From Segetibacter aerophilus (GTDB lineage Bacteria > Bacteroidota > Bacteroidia > Chitinophagales > Chitinophagaceae): a DNA stretch of 64,000 nucleotides. Below the pieces are notes generated by a model. The model had not been told where the DNA came from and did no database searches. It saw nothing but the letters and a program-made list of their open reading frames with translations. The stretch spans positions 248,001 through 312,000 of the forward strand of contig NZ_BJYT01000005.1 of assembly GCF_007991655.1 (NCBI RefSeq), read 5' to 3'. Shown here piece after piece: positions 1 to 8,716 of this stretch; within the stretch, counting starts at the first letter, position 1; the number at the start of each line of letters is the position of its first letter. A program made the position numbers and the translations under genes.

Positions 1-1
1 C

Positions 2-241
2 GGACCAGGGTACCAGGTACATTTTGCCGAAGCTATCAAAAAGGAAACAGGTATTCTGACAGGCGCGGTGGGCATCATAACCACTCCTGAACAGGCGGAG
101 GAAATTGTAGCATCGGGTAAAGCTGATGTGGTAATAATAGCGCGCCAATTTCTGCGCGATCCATATTTTCCTTTACACGCTGCACATTCGTTGGGGGTCG
201 ACGTTGAATGGCCGGTTCAGTACCAGAGGGCAAAATTGTAA
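2..241 (+). CDS. NADH:flavin oxidoreductase (old yellow enzyme family), C-terminal fragment
   Basis: An open frame enters from the left edge and ends with TAA at 239-241, giving the last 79 residues of a protein. It carries the [24 protein letters not shown] and [21 protein letters not shown] segments typical of the last strands and helices of the old yellow enzyme TIM barrel, where the AVG and AR.FL.DP blocks contribute to FMN phosphate binding. The closest named type is the YqjM/NamA-like NADPH dehydrogenase. The start and the catalytic residues lie outside the window, so substrate is not known. The gene is co-directional with the cvfB-like gene 95 bp downstream. Confidence 0.85.
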   Translation, partial: GPGYQVHFAEAIKKETGILTGAVGIITTPEQAEEIVASGKADVVIIARQFLRDPYFPLHAAHSLGVDVEWPVQYQRAKL

Positions 242-336
242 CAGCAGTAAGCAGTTGAGACAACAGATTTTTGCATGCCTGTTTATAACCCTGGCATGTT
301 TTAAATGCATATAACTTTACTATAGAAAAATAATGT

Positions 337-1170
337 ATGATAAAAGTTGGTGAGTATAACGTGCTAAAAGTGTTGCGGGAAGTTGAGTTTGGTTTTTACC
401 TTGATGATGGCGCAGAAGGAATTTTGCTGCCTAAAAGGTTCGTACCTGAAGGGCTCGCAGTTGGAGACGAGATAAAAGTTTTTGTATACCACGACTCTGA
501 AGGAAGGTTGATTGCAACCACGCAAGAGCCAAAAGGTGTAGTGGGAGATATTGTAAAGCTGAAAGCTGTAACTGTTACAAACCAGGGCGCGTTCCTGGAT
601 TGGGGATTGATGAAAGACATCTTTGTGCCCAAGAGTAAACAACTAAGTGGAATGCGACAAGGTGCAGAATACCTTGTAAAAATCTACATCGACGAACAAA
701 CCGGAAGGGTTGCCGCAACTGAAAAAATCGAACCTTTTTTAAGCAACGAACACCTTACCGTTAAAGAGAATGACTCTGTTGATCTGATTGTTTACCGTCG
801 TACTGATATCGGCTACCTCGTTATCATTAATAACATCCATACCGGTGTGTTGCACTTTAACGAGATCTACCAAAACATTGGAGGAGGCGACAAAATGAAA
901 GGTTTTATAAAGACTATCAGGCCGGAAAATAAAATTGACGTTGTTGTTGGCAAGCAGGGATATGAGCGGGTAGAGGATGAGGCGGGAAAAATACTGCGAC
1001 TTCTCAACGAGAATAACGGCTACCTGCCTTATCATGATAAATCGAAGCCGGAAGAGATTTATGACTTTTTTGGAATGAGCAAAAAATCATTCAAAATGGC
1101 GGTTGGGAGTCTCTTTAAGCAACAGAAAATTACCTTGGCAAAAACCGGGATTAAATTGCTGGAGAGTTAA
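337..1170 (+). CDS. cvfB: CvfB-family S1 RNA-binding protein
   Basis: This 277-residue protein matches the CvfB/YitL family, which has three S1-like OB folds followed by a C-terminal winged helix and binds RNA. The segment at about residues 75-100 (QGAFLDWGLMKDIFVPKSKQ) is the recognisable S1 core, a further OB fold lies at about 140-210, and the winged helix is near 225-277 (DFFGMSKKSFKMAVGSLFKQ). Family members influence expression of many genes, in staphylococci including virulence genes; the role here is inferred. The ATG at 337 is the first Met in frame. The 3' end overlaps the convergent histidine kinase gene by 20 bp. Confidence 0.88.
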   Translation: MIKVGEYNVLKVLREVEFGFYLDDGAEGILLPKRFVPEGLAVGDEIKVFVYHDSEGRLIATTQEPKGVVGDIVKLKAVTVTNQGAFLDWGLMKDIFVPKSKQLSGMRQGAEYLVKIYIDEQTGRVAATEKIEPFLSNEHLTVKENDSVDLIVYRRTDIGYLVIINNIHTGVLHFNEIYQNIGGGDKMKGFIKTIRPENKIDVVVGKQGYERVEDEAGKILRLLNENNGYLPYHDKSKPEEIYDFFGMSKKSFKMAVGSLFKQQKITLAKTGIKLLES

Positions 1171-3154
1171 CGGGTGCATGTTTCTCGGGAAGGTAAATGA
1201 TAAAGGTTGACCCTATGCCTACCTCGCTTTCAGCATGAATGGTGCCTTGATGTGTTTCTGCTATTTTTTTGCAAAGCGCAAGGCCAATACCCGTTCCTTC
1301 ATACGACCTGTTATGCAAACGTTGAAAGACCTGGAAGATCTTGTCGTAATAGGCTTTTTCGAAACCAATGCCATTGTCGTTTATCATTATCTCAAAACCT
1401 TCCAGCTTTGGCTTGCAACAGATTCTTATCTCCGGGCGCTTTTCTGACTTTGTGTATTTAATACTATTGCTGATCAGGTTCTGAAACAATTGTGTCATCT
1501 GGATCGGAATAGCTTCGACCACCGGTAAAGCATCCGCTTTAATGATTGCATTTTTAGTCTCAATTATTATTTCCAGGTCGTCGAGCACTCCTTTTAAAAT
1601 AGCATTAAGATCAGTTTCTACGAAAAGGTCGCTGTCCGTAGAAACGTTTGAGTAGGCTAATACAGCTTCTATCAAACTTTTCATTCTTCCCGCGGAAGAG
1701 TTGATTTTTTGAATGTAGCTGAAGGCATGCTCAGTTAAACCGTTATCATCTTTTTTTAATAATGCATCACTAAAGGTTAAAATCTTTCTTAGCGGTTCTT
1801 TAAGGTCGTGAGAAGTTAACCAGGCGTACTGCTCTAATTCTTTGTTTGATTTCTCAAGCTGATTCCGTTTGTTTTCAAGCTCTAACTCATTTTTCTTTTG
1901 TTTACTTATATCACGTAAAAAAGCAATGAAAAGATCTTTTCCGTTCTGAGTTGAATGGGAGACAGTCAAAGAGATATAAAATTGATCTCCGTTTTTATGC
2001 AATGCTGGAACTTCAACTGTTTGATTTAAAATTTTTGCCTGCTTCGTTAACATAAACCGGCTGACACCGCCGGTATGTGCTGCGCGCAATGCTGGAGGAA
2101 CAATAATCTCCGTAATTTTTTTACCTATTGCTTCCTCTTTATGCCACCCAAAAATTTCTTCTGACTTTGGGTTCCACAAAATGATCGTATTGTCTTTGTC
2201 AATTACGATTACTCCATCAGGTGCATTTTCTATAATGTCGCGCAGGTTTTTTTCCTGGTCCGCTAGCCTGTGTAAGTAGAACTGTATTTGCTTTTCGTGG
2301 GTAAGGTTAGTGGTAATGTCATGGAGTAGGGCTGTAGAGTAATCCAATTCTCCATCTTTATACTTGTAGTTGATAGATCCCTCCACAGTAATCTCTTGGC
2401 CGTCCGCTTTTATAAAATTTATTCTTGTAGAAATTGAGGGTTGTTTTTCTTCAATTGCTTTTTGCCTGATAGCCTTGTAGTGCTCAGCCTCCTCTGGTTT
2501 TATGAAACCGAAAATATGCTTTCCTTCAAGTTCAATCGGCTTGTAACCCAACGTAGATAACCACGCATTATTTACATATAAAATGCGGCCGCTCGTATCA
2601 GCAATATGAATTAGGTCGCTGGCATTGTCGAAAAGGTTTCGGTATTTCTCATCACTTTCAAGTCTTTTTTTATACTCTTCTTTTGTTATTATGTCGAGTA
2701 TTCCCAGCGCCATTTCTTGCACCTGTTTGTAAAACAAATCAATTTCACTAAAAACCTGTGTAGCTACTGCAACTTCAGTAGTATAATATGGAAGGAAAGA
2801 TTGAAAAGAAAGTTTTTGCGCAGAGTAGATGAGGGTAATATCCTTTAGCGAAATAGCGTCCCTTGGAATATTAGGAATGAGGTTTAGCTTCCACTGCCTC
2901 AAATTTTCTTTAACATCATCAATTGCATTGCCATTTTCAATGCCCTTCAGTAGCCTGACAATGCCTTCTCTCGCAGCCGCCATCAATTGCTCATCAGACA
3001 GGTGCGAAAAGAATTGCAGCAGGGGAACCTTGTTTGTATGGATGTTTATTAAATAAGCAGAAACGAAGTCTTCAAGCTTATTCTGAAACACAAAACTTGC
3101 ATAATCCTTCAGATAGAGGCTTTTGTATTCGTCGGGTGTTTCGTTTGGCAGCAT
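1151..3154 (-). CDS. PAS-PAS sensor histidine kinase
   Basis: This is a 667-residue, apparently cytoplasmic kinase with no clear membrane segment. The first ~160 residues are helical and may be a sensory bundle like the RsbR N-domain (weak inference). PAS domains lie at about 170-290 (FDNASDLIHIADTSGRILYV) and 305-425 (IIENAPDGVIVIDKDNTII), followed by a short coiled coil. The kinase core is complete: phospho-acceptor His449 in LTSHDLKEPLRKI, N box LFQNLISNSIKYT at 556-568, NDNGIGF near 592-598 and GTGIGL near 620-625. The H box resembles that of bacteriophytochrome-type kinases. No response regulator is adjacent on this strand; the nearest are at 5759-8009. The signal sensed is unknown. Confidence 0.92.
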   Translation of the reverse strand: MLPNETPDEYKSLYLKDYASFVFQNKLEDFVSAYLINIHTNKVPLLQFFSHLSDEQLMAAAREGIVRLLKGIENGNAIDDVKENLRQWKLNLIPNIPRDAISLKDITLIYSAQKLSFQSFLPYYTTEVAVATQVFSEIDLFYKQVQEMALGILDIITKEEYKKRLESDEKYRNLFDNASDLIHIADTSGRILYVNNAWLSTLGYKPIELEGKHIFGFIKPEEAEHYKAIRQKAIEEKQPSISTRINFIKADGQEITVEGSINYKYKDGELDYSTALLHDITTNLTHEKQIQFYLHRLADQEKNLRDIIENAPDGVIVIDKDNTIILWNPKSEEIFGWHKEEAIGKKITEIIVPPALRAAHTGGVSRFMLTKQAKILNQTVEVPALHKNGDQFYISLTVSHSTQNGKDLFIAFLRDISKQKKNELELENKRNQLEKSNKELEQYAWLTSHDLKEPLRKILTFSDALLKKDDNGLTEHAFSYIQKINSSAGRMKSLIEAVLAYSNVSTDSDLFVETDLNAILKGVLDDLEIIIETKNAIIKADALPVVEAIPIQMTQLFQNLISNSIKYTKSEKRPEIRICCKPKLEGFEIMINDNGIGFEKAYYDKIFQVFQRLHNRSYEGTGIGLALCKKIAETHQGTIHAESEVGIGSTFIIYLPEKHAPVNSPAI

Positions 3155-3300
3155 TCTCCTGTTAATGGTTGGCTTGGTGACAGCCTTTTAGTAGTTACGG
3201 CATAATTAGATGAAAAAGTTCGAACGGGCGTAACTTATATTGCGAAAGTTTTTAAAAAACAGAAATATAAAACCTTGCGATGTAGTTCTCGCGCTAGACA

Positions 3301-4425
3301 TTGAAAAAAATCAGGCCAATAATAAAGTGGACAGGTGGGAAGTATAATGAGTTTTCTATGTTCTCCGCTTACCTGCCAAGGTTTGAACGATATTACGAGC
3401 CTTTTTTTGGAGGAGGAGGAACTTTTTTTGCCCTGCAACCTGCAACAAAAGCTTTTATAAATGATAAGAGTGCCGACCTGATCAACTTCTACCGGCTGCA
3501 TGACTCTTCTTCTCTAAGAATAGAGTTGATGAAATATGCGGACTTGTGGGAGGCCACTGGCCATATAGCCGCTAGCTTAATTTCTTCAATCCTGCCTTTA
3601 TATAAAAGCTTTATTCAGGGTGAAATTGATCAAAGCTCTTTTTATGAGTCTGTTCCTAATCATATAATGAAGCGATACAAAAAGGAAAAGACGTTGTTAG
3701 ACGAGTCTTTCATTGTTGATCGTGACAAGTTCCTGGCTATGCTAATTCACTCCGTGCAGGATAAGGGCAAAAGGCTAAAAAAGATTGCCTCTCAACGTGA
3801 AAAGGATTTTGATGAACTTGAACTAGCAGCTCATATTGAAACCGCAATTAAAAGCGGCCTTTACTTATTCCTAAGACATTTAACCAATCTGAACTTTGCA
3901 GGATCATTGCAATTGAGCGAAGCAAAAGCAGCAGCGAACTGGTACTTTGTAAGAGAGTTTTGCTACGCGTCAATGTTTAGGTATAGCCGAAAAGGAAATT
4001 TTAATATTCCTTATGGCGGCATTGCGTATAACAAAAAAAACTTCAGGCAAAAGGTAGAAAACATATTTTCTGATGAGGTGAAAAGCTTGTTTGCTAATGC
4101 GTCTTTTTATAACCTCGACTTCGAAGATTTCCTACATGTAACAGGACCTTCCATAAATGATTTTATTTTTCTTGATCCGCCATACGATTCGGAATTTTCT
4201 GAGTATGATCAGAATGTTTTTAGCAAATCCGATCAGCAAAGGTTAAGAGATACATTATTAAAAACTGCTGCTAAATGGATGCTGGTCATAAAGGAAACAG
4301 ATTTTATCCGCTCGCTGTATAATTCACCTGAGTGTAGGTTTATTGAGTTTGATAAAAAGTATACTTATAACGTCAGAGGTCGAAATAACCGGGAGACAAA
4401 GCATTTGATAATTGTAAATTATTAG
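3301..4425 (+). CDS. D12-class (Dam-like) DNA adenine-N6 methyltransferase
   Basis: The 374-residue product has the class order of Dam-type enzymes: KWTGGKY at residues 9-15, the SAM-binding EPFFGGGG at 33-40, NDKSADLI at 54-61 and the catalytic DPPY at 292-295. It is longer than E. coli Dam (278 residues) because of about 90 extra residues between the SAM motif and the catalytic motif, where target recognition usually lies. The start is TTG at 3301; no in-frame ATG lies before the WTGGKY motif. No restriction endonuclease or mismatch-nick gene is adjacent, so it looks like an orphan methyltransferase. The recognition sequence cannot be read from the protein. Confidence 0.9.
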   Translation: MKKIRPIIKWTGGKYNEFSMFSAYLPRFERYYEPFFGGGGTFFALQPATKAFINDKSADLINFYRLHDSSSLRIELMKYADLWEATGHIAASLISSILPLYKSFIQGEIDQSSFYESVPNHIMKRYKKEKTLLDESFIVDRDKFLAMLIHSVQDKGKRLKKIASQREKDFDELELAAHIETAIKSGLYLFLRHLTNLNFAGSLQLSEAKAAANWYFVREFCYASMFRYSRKGNFNIPYGGIAYNKKNFRQKVENIFSDEVKSLFANASFYNLDFEDFLHVTGPSINDFIFLDPPYDSEFSEYDQNVFSKSDQQRLRDTLLKTAAKWMLVIKETDFIRSLYNSPECRFIEFDKKYTYNVRGRNNRETKHLIIVNY

Positions 4426-4484
4426 CGATATCCATTTCGGGATGGACACAAGAAGTGATGCTGTCGTTGATTAACGAATAAACA

Positions 4485-4504
4485 GTACAAGAGTGCGACG
4501 CAAC
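4485..4504 (+). repeat. REP-like element, type B
   Basis: Exact copy of the 20-bp type B sequence GTACAAGAGTGCGACGCAAC, which recurs through the window. It contains the small palindrome TGCGACGCA. It lies between the convergent ends of the methyltransferase and SRPBCC genes. Confidence 0.8.
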
Positions 4505-4559
4505 GAAAGTTCATAGATATTCTTTGCCTGCTACCCACAACCTTACTTTAAACAAAACT

Positions 4560-4590
4560 GGACAACTTTTAAGAGTTGTCCATGTTTTAT
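4560..4590 (+). terminator. Rho-independent terminator after the methyltransferase gene
   Basis: A perfect 8-bp stem, GGACAACT paired with AGTTGTCC (4560-4567 and 4574-4581), encloses a 6-nt loop and is followed by ATGTTTTATTT. It lies between convergent genes and may act in both directions, although the U-rich side is on the plus strand. Confidence 0.7.
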
Positions 4591-4616
4591 TTCATCTTGT
4601 CTTTTGTTTCTTACTT

Positions 4617-5303
4617 CTATTCTATTGTAGCAATATCTCCTGCCTCGATGTACCGTTTAAAACCTTTAACGTCTTTGATAATCATCTTTTTTACCACAGG
4701 GTTTAACAGCGATGCAAGGCCTTCACCTACATCTCCGAAAGGAGCGCGATAGGTGATGACTACATGCAATTCTGTTCCGTAGCCGTTTATATCTCTAAAC
4801 TCAACTTTTCCTGCATTGTGAATAGTCGCTCCGGGGAGAGAATTCCAACCAAGTAGTTCGCCTTCTATTTCTTTTACGATCTCGGCGTCCCACTCAATTG
4901 TACCCAGGTGTCCGGGTACTTTTGCTTTCCAGTGCGAACGCTTGTCATCCAATACTTCTACCTGCTCAAGATGTTGCATAAACAGGGGAAGGTTGCTTAG
5001 CTTCCTCCAAAAATTATACACTTCCATCCTTGGCCGATTGACCGTAACCTTTGTAATGATATTTATATTTTTCACCGTGTCGGGAAGTTTACGTTTGCCG
5101 GCAAGGCTATAGAAACTATCGTGACCGGTGGCTCCCCGGGCAAGAAGATAGAGGCCACCTAAAGCAGCCGGCAGCTGAAGCTTTTTCTTGTCACTTGTAA
5201 TTGACTGGTAAATCAACAGCGAGCCGCCAATGATGGACGCTATCCGCTCGATCTTACCGACGTTAACCGACAGCTTTGCACCTGTCTCAGAATTTGTATT
5301 CAT
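4617..5303 (-). CDS. DUF2892-SRPBCC membrane-anchored protein
   Basis: From the preferred ATG at 5303 the protein has 228 residues; an upstream in-frame start at 5330 adds nine residues with no family support. The N-terminal ~60 residues form a hydrophobic hairpin like the DUF2892 (YgaP-type) membrane domain. The remainder from about residue 75 is an SRPBCC/START-like fold (ITKVTVNRPRMEVYNFWRKL, then LFMQHLEQVEV and GTIEWDAEI), related to the polyketide cyclase/coenzyme Q-binding group. SRPBCC folds bind hydrophobic ligands, but no ligand can be named here. It is a single gene with a terminator on its 3' side. Confidence 0.8.
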   Translation of the reverse strand: MNTNSETGAKLSVNVGKIERIASIIGGSLLIYQSITSDKKKLQLPAALGGLYLLARGATGHDSFYSLAGKRKLPDTVKNINIITKVTVNRPRMEVYNFWRKLSNLPLFMQHLEQVEVLDDKRSHWKAKVPGHLGTIEWDAEIVKEIEGELLGWNSLPGATIHNAGKVEFRDINGYGTELHVVITYRAPFGDVGEGLASLLNPVVKKMIIKDVKGFKRYIEAGDIATIE

Positions 5304-5423
5304 GTTGAGAATTTTAATTTTGGTGATCAAAAAAATGACTTGTTTGATAAGGGGAGTTGATATTGGCTAAATTACAATCTCCTGCTTTGTTCGTTGAAAC
5401 TGTAGATATTTTTGAACATCCAC

Positions 5424-5627
5424 TTATTTCAATTTATTTGAGTCGTCGCCTGGCGTCATCATAGAGGTGCTGTCGAAATTTGTCAGGCGTGTGCTGTCGA
5501 TGGCGCCCTCACCACTGCTATTTTTCTCATCCATACCACCTTTGTCATCATTGGGTCCGCCACAGCTGTAAATCGTGAAGCATGCTGCGACTAATAAAGC
5601 CAACGCTCCTTTCTGTATAAGTTTCAT
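5424..5627 (-). CDS. Small predicted lipoprotein
   Basis: The 67-residue product starts with a basic-hydrophobic signal peptide (MKLIQKGALALLVAACFTIY) followed by SCGG, a plausible lipobox with the lipidated cysteine at residue 22. The mature part of about 45 residues is rich in D, S, G and N and looks disordered. No family is recognised. A lipoprotein of this size and composition is common in Bacteroidota, but the function is unknown. It lies 120 bp upstream of the SRPBCC gene on the same strand. Confidence 0.65.
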   Translation of the reverse strand: MKLIQKGALALLVAACFTIYSCGGPNDDKGGMDEKNSSGEGAIDSTRLTNFDSTSMMTPGDDSNKLK

Positions 5628-5689
5628 AAAACGAATGATTTAGATTTAGGAATAGAGAAAAAAATCATTCCAAGAAATGTTAGCGAAAG

Positions 5690-5724
5690 GGTTAAAATGA
5701 AAACGACCGCAAAGTGCGGCCGTT
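5690..5724 (-). terminator. Terminator after the NtrC/REC-HPt operon
   Basis: A hairpin with arms ACGACCGC (5703-5710) and GCGGCCGT (5716-5723) has one mismatch and is followed on the minus strand by a U-rich stretch (TTTTCATTTTAA). It lies about 35 bp after the stop codon of the REC-HPt gene. Confidence 0.6.
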
Positions 5725-5758
5725 CAACAAAATTTTTTCAATTATAGTAAGCGTATAG

Positions 5759-6592
5759 TTATAGCGAGAAATCGGCCTTTAGTTGACAGGCTACTTTTTT
5801 AATGACAGTATCAACGTTTAAGGCAAGCCTTTTAATGGTTTCTGTATTTACCCTATTTTTTGCATCTACTTCTATAGCACGTATGTCCTTAATGATAAGA
5901 TGCATATTCAGGCTATCAATAGTAGATTTTAGTTTGTGAGCCAGTTTAGAAGCCTTATCCCACTCGCCTGCTTTGGTTGCCTCCACCATTTCTGTACTAG
6001 TTGCCGGTATGGTATCGAGGTAAATCTTAGCAAGGGCAGCAAGAAAATCTGTGTTGCCTGCGGCTATCTCTTCCAGTTGTTTTAGATCGTATAAATTTCC
6101 TGTAGGCCTATTCTCTGTTACCACTTCATTTTCGTGCTTTTGATAGAGCACCTTTCTTCCAAATGAACCTTCTTTACGCAGCACTCGTTCAATCACTTCG
6201 TATAGATCACCTTCTTTAAAAGGTTTGGTTAGAAAATCATCCATACCTGCGGCCACGTATTTTTTTTCTTCACCTTTTAAAGCGTTGGCCGTAAGTGCGA
6301 TGATCGGAATATTTTTCTTTTTGAGATCCGTTAAGTTTCGTATTTCAGTTGCAGCTTCTATTCCGCTTTTTTCCGGCATTTGTATATCCATCAGAACCAA
6401 ATCGAAATCCTCATAAGCTAAAAATTCTATCACCTCGTTGCCCGTAGCCGCCACTTTAGTTTCCATTCCCCAATATCTCAAAATGCCTTTCGCAAGCAGC
6501 TGGTTCACTTCATTGTCTTCGGCGAGCAAAACCTTTAGCTTTCCAAGAGATATGATATGTTGATGGTCAATTGTTGAATAAGTTTTTGTCAT
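5759..6592 (-). CDS. Response regulator with REC and HPt domains
   Basis: The 277-residue protein has an N-terminal receiver domain (about 20-138) with acidic EDN at 25-27, phospho-acceptor Asp69 in LMDIQMP, Thr101 and Lys123, and a C-terminal histidine phosphotransfer domain (about 165-277) with acceptor His219 in KLAHKLKST. This is the tail arrangement of hybrid kinases without the kinase core, so it should act as a phosphorelay intermediate. The gene begins 22 bp after the NtrC-type regulator gene and is almost certainly co-transcribed with it. The cognate kinase is not evident; the PAS kinase at 1151-3154 is the only one in the window. Confidence 0.9.
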   Translation of the reverse strand: MTKTYSTIDHQHIISLGKLKVLLAEDNEVNQLLAKGILRYWGMETKVAATGNEVIEFLAYEDFDLVLMDIQMPEKSGIEAATEIRNLTDLKKKNIPIIALTANALKGEEKKYVAAGMDDFLTKPFKEGDLYEVIERVLRKEGSFGRKVLYQKHENEVVTENRPTGNLYDLKQLEEIAAGNTDFLAALAKIYLDTIPATSTEMVEATKAGEWDKASKLAHKLKSTIDSLNMHLIIKDIRAIEVDAKNRVNTETIKRLALNVDTVIKKVACQLKADFSL

Positions 6593-6614
6593 TATTGTGT
6601 CCGTGTTCTTTTAA

Positions 6615-8009
6615 TTAATTCATGAAGCTTGCTTCAAATGAATATTTCTTATTTACAAAAACTTCTTTGTTTTGAATCATGCGATAGATAGTTGATTTAC
6701 CTACGTCTAATTTTCGTGCGACTTTTAAAACATCATAGTTATACTTATCGAGATAAAACTGAATAAATTTAATGGTAAACTCTTTAAGCGTTATTTCTTT
6801 CAACATAAAATCGCTGATCATATTTTGCGATACCACGTTTAGATGCTCTGCCTCGATTTCTTTTTCCTCAGCCATTACGCAGGCAAGATCAATCACCGAT
6901 TTAAGTTCACGCACATTGCCCGGGAACGCATGACCCATCAACTTTTTCTTTGCGTCGGTTGACAAGTTCTTTCTGGGTAGAGTATTCTCTTTGCAGAAGT
7001 TGTCCATGAAGTGCTTTGCAATAATCAACACGTCATTTTCTCTTTCCCTTAAAGGAGGAAGGTGAATGGGAAGGCCTAAAATACGATAGTATAAATCTTC
7101 TCTAAATGTTCCGTTTTTAACCATTTCAAGCAGGTTTCTATGCGTAGCCACAATGATGCGGACATCTATTTTAACTACTTCATTACTACCTACTCTTACA
7201 ATTTCTTTTTCCTGCAATGCCCTTAATAATTTGGCTTGCATGTTTATGTCCATTTCTCCAATCTCATCCAAAAACAATGTGCCCTTTGAGGCTTCTTCAA
7301 ACTTGCCAATACGGCGAGCTATGGCTCCGGTAAAGGCACCTTTTTCGTGGCCGAATAATTCGCTTTCCAACAAATCCCGGGGGATAGCTGCAAGGTTTAC
7401 CGCTACGAATGCAAGATTTTTACGGGGAGAATTATAGTGTATGGATTTTGCCACCAGTTCTTTACCTGTTCCTGTTTCGCCCGTAACCGAAACTGTAATG
7501 TTCGTTCGGGCCGCCTTTTCCATCATGCTAAAAACCCGCTGAATAACCGGGCTGCTACCTATAATGGCATTGCTAAAATCGTATTTTCTTGTTACCTCTT
7601 CTTTAAGCGTTTCTATTTCCTGCTTTAGCTCTATATTTTCGCGAAGGTTAATAATAGTATTCCAAAGTTTGTCCTTTGCATCCTCATCTTTTACAATGTA
7701 GTCGTTAGCGCCTTTCTTAAGAAGGTCGAGTGCGACCTTTACATTTTCCTGCCCACTGATAATAATAACTTTCGTATCGGGGCTTGTATCTTTAATCTGC
7801 TTCAAAAGCTTATCCCCGTTCATGTCGGGTAAAGAATAGTCAAGCGTTACGACATCCGGTTTCTCGTGCAGTCTGGATAAGAAGGATTTGGCTGTATCGA
7901 ATTTTTGGATGACATAGTCTGGATTAAGTGACAGGTAATACTCCAGCATGGAGCTATACCATAGATCATCCTCTACGATAAAAACCTTAAAGGTCTTTTG
8001 GTTTTTCAT
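6615..8009 (-). CDS. NtrC-family sigma-54-dependent response regulator
   Basis: The 464-residue protein has a receiver domain (1-120, phospho-acceptor Asp57 in VVTLDYSLPDMNG), a AAA+ domain with Walker A GETGTGKE at 177-184, the sigma-54 contact loop GAFTGA at 224-229 and Walker B LFLDEI at 245-250, and a C-terminal helix-turn-helix (DVLKVARKLDVGKSTIYRMI, near 425-445). All catalytic elements for ATP-driven remodelling of sigma-54 RNA polymerase are present. It heads an operon with the REC-HPt gene. Regulators of this type occur near ABC permease loci in Bacteroidota, but I found no clear -24/-12 promoter before the permeases here, so a link is speculative. Confidence 0.93.
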   Translation of the reverse strand: MKNQKTFKVFIVEDDLWYSSMLEYYLSLNPDYVIQKFDTAKSFLSRLHEKPDVVTLDYSLPDMNGDKLLKQIKDTSPDTKVIIISGQENVKVALDLLKKGANDYIVKDEDAKDKLWNTIINLRENIELKQEIETLKEEVTRKYDFSNAIIGSSPVIQRVFSMMEKAARTNITVSVTGETGTGKELVAKSIHYNSPRKNLAFVAVNLAAIPRDLLESELFGHEKGAFTGAIARRIGKFEEASKGTLFLDEIGEMDINMQAKLLRALQEKEIVRVGSNEVVKIDVRIIVATHRNLLEMVKNGTFREDLYYRILGLPIHLPPLRERENDVLIIAKHFMDNFCKENTLPRKNLSTDAKKKLMGHAFPGNVRELKSVIDLACVMAEEKEIEAEHLNVVSQNMISDFMLKEITLKEFTIKFIQFYLDKYNYDVLKVARKLDVGKSTIYRMIQNKEVFVNKKYSFEASFMN

Positions 8010-8208
8010 ATATTCCTTAAAACGAAAATATTTTTAAGGTATTGTTTATCATTTGCCATTATGGGAAAAATAGTCATTCTGAGAGTATGTGTTTTTAACG
8101 GAAACTGAATTCTTGTCATGAAAAGATCTAAACCTCTGGCACTGTACTTTCCCATATTGTGACTAAACTTGACTGTAATGGCTATTTTTGTTTTATAATT
8201 GTTGGTTT

Positions 8209-8499
8209 ATGCAAGTGAATGATGAATTAGTAGATCAGCTGTCGACATTGGCGCGACTGACTTTTAAGCCTGAAGAAAAAGAAGGAATAAAAACCGATCT
8301 TCAAAAAATGATCTCGTTCATTGAGAAATTGAATGAGCTGGATACCACAGGTGTAGAGCCGCTGTTATTTATGAGCGATGAGGTGAATGTATTAAGAGAG
8401 GACGAGGTGAAGGGTTCTATTACAAGGGAGGAGGGATTGCTGAACGCACCTCTACGTGATGACAAATTTTTTAAAGTTCCAAAGGTGATCAGGAAGTAA
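8209..8499 (+). CDS. gatC: Aspartyl/glutamyl-tRNA amidotransferase subunit C
   Basis: A 96-residue GatC homologue. It stabilises the GatA-GatB complex that converts Glu-tRNA(Gln) or Asp-tRNA(Asn) to the amidated form. The family pattern is clear: an N-terminal helix (LVDQLSTLARLTFKPEE), then FIEKLNELDTTGVEPL and the C-terminal LLNAPLRDDKFFKVPKVI. The ATG at 8209 fits family length; an in-frame TTG at 8188 would add seven residues. gatA and gatB are not in the window, as is common in Bacteroidota where the subunits are dispersed. Confidence 0.93.
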   Translation: MQVNDELVDQLSTLARLTFKPEEKEGIKTDLQKMISFIEKLNELDTTGVEPLLFMSDEVNVLREDEVKGSITREEGLLNAPLRDDKFFKVPKVIRK

Positions 8500-8580
8500 C
8501 GGTACAGCGAGGAAGTAGTTGAGGACAAAGGAGATTAGGAAGTTTTATGTGCCCTGGCTATTAGATCCCTATGTAACATT

Positions 8581-8600
8581 GTTGCGTCGCACACTTTTAC
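8581..8600 (-). repeat. REP-like element, type B, inverted copy
   Basis: The plus strand reads GTTGCGTCGCACACTTTTAC, the reverse complement of the type B element with one change in the GTAC core. With the copy at 9468-9487 it brackets the ABC ATPase gene in inverted orientation. Confidence 0.65.
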
Positions 8601-8716
8601 CTTATTTTAAAATTGAGCAAGTATTTAATTAAACTAAGAGCCGCCTGAAGTAGATTGTTGAGAGACAAAAATTGATTGAGGACTTAGGCATAATATCACA
8701 ATACCATTTCTTACCT

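Noticed and set aside
75-263. Minus-strand 62-residue frame over the reductase fragment
   Set aside because: It is a shadow of the well-supported old yellow enzyme frame on the plus strand.
8183-8190. TATTTTTG as the -7 element for gatC
   Set aside because: The -7 match is good, but the nearest TTG upstream is 23 bp away and the leader would be only about 12 nt, so it is not called.
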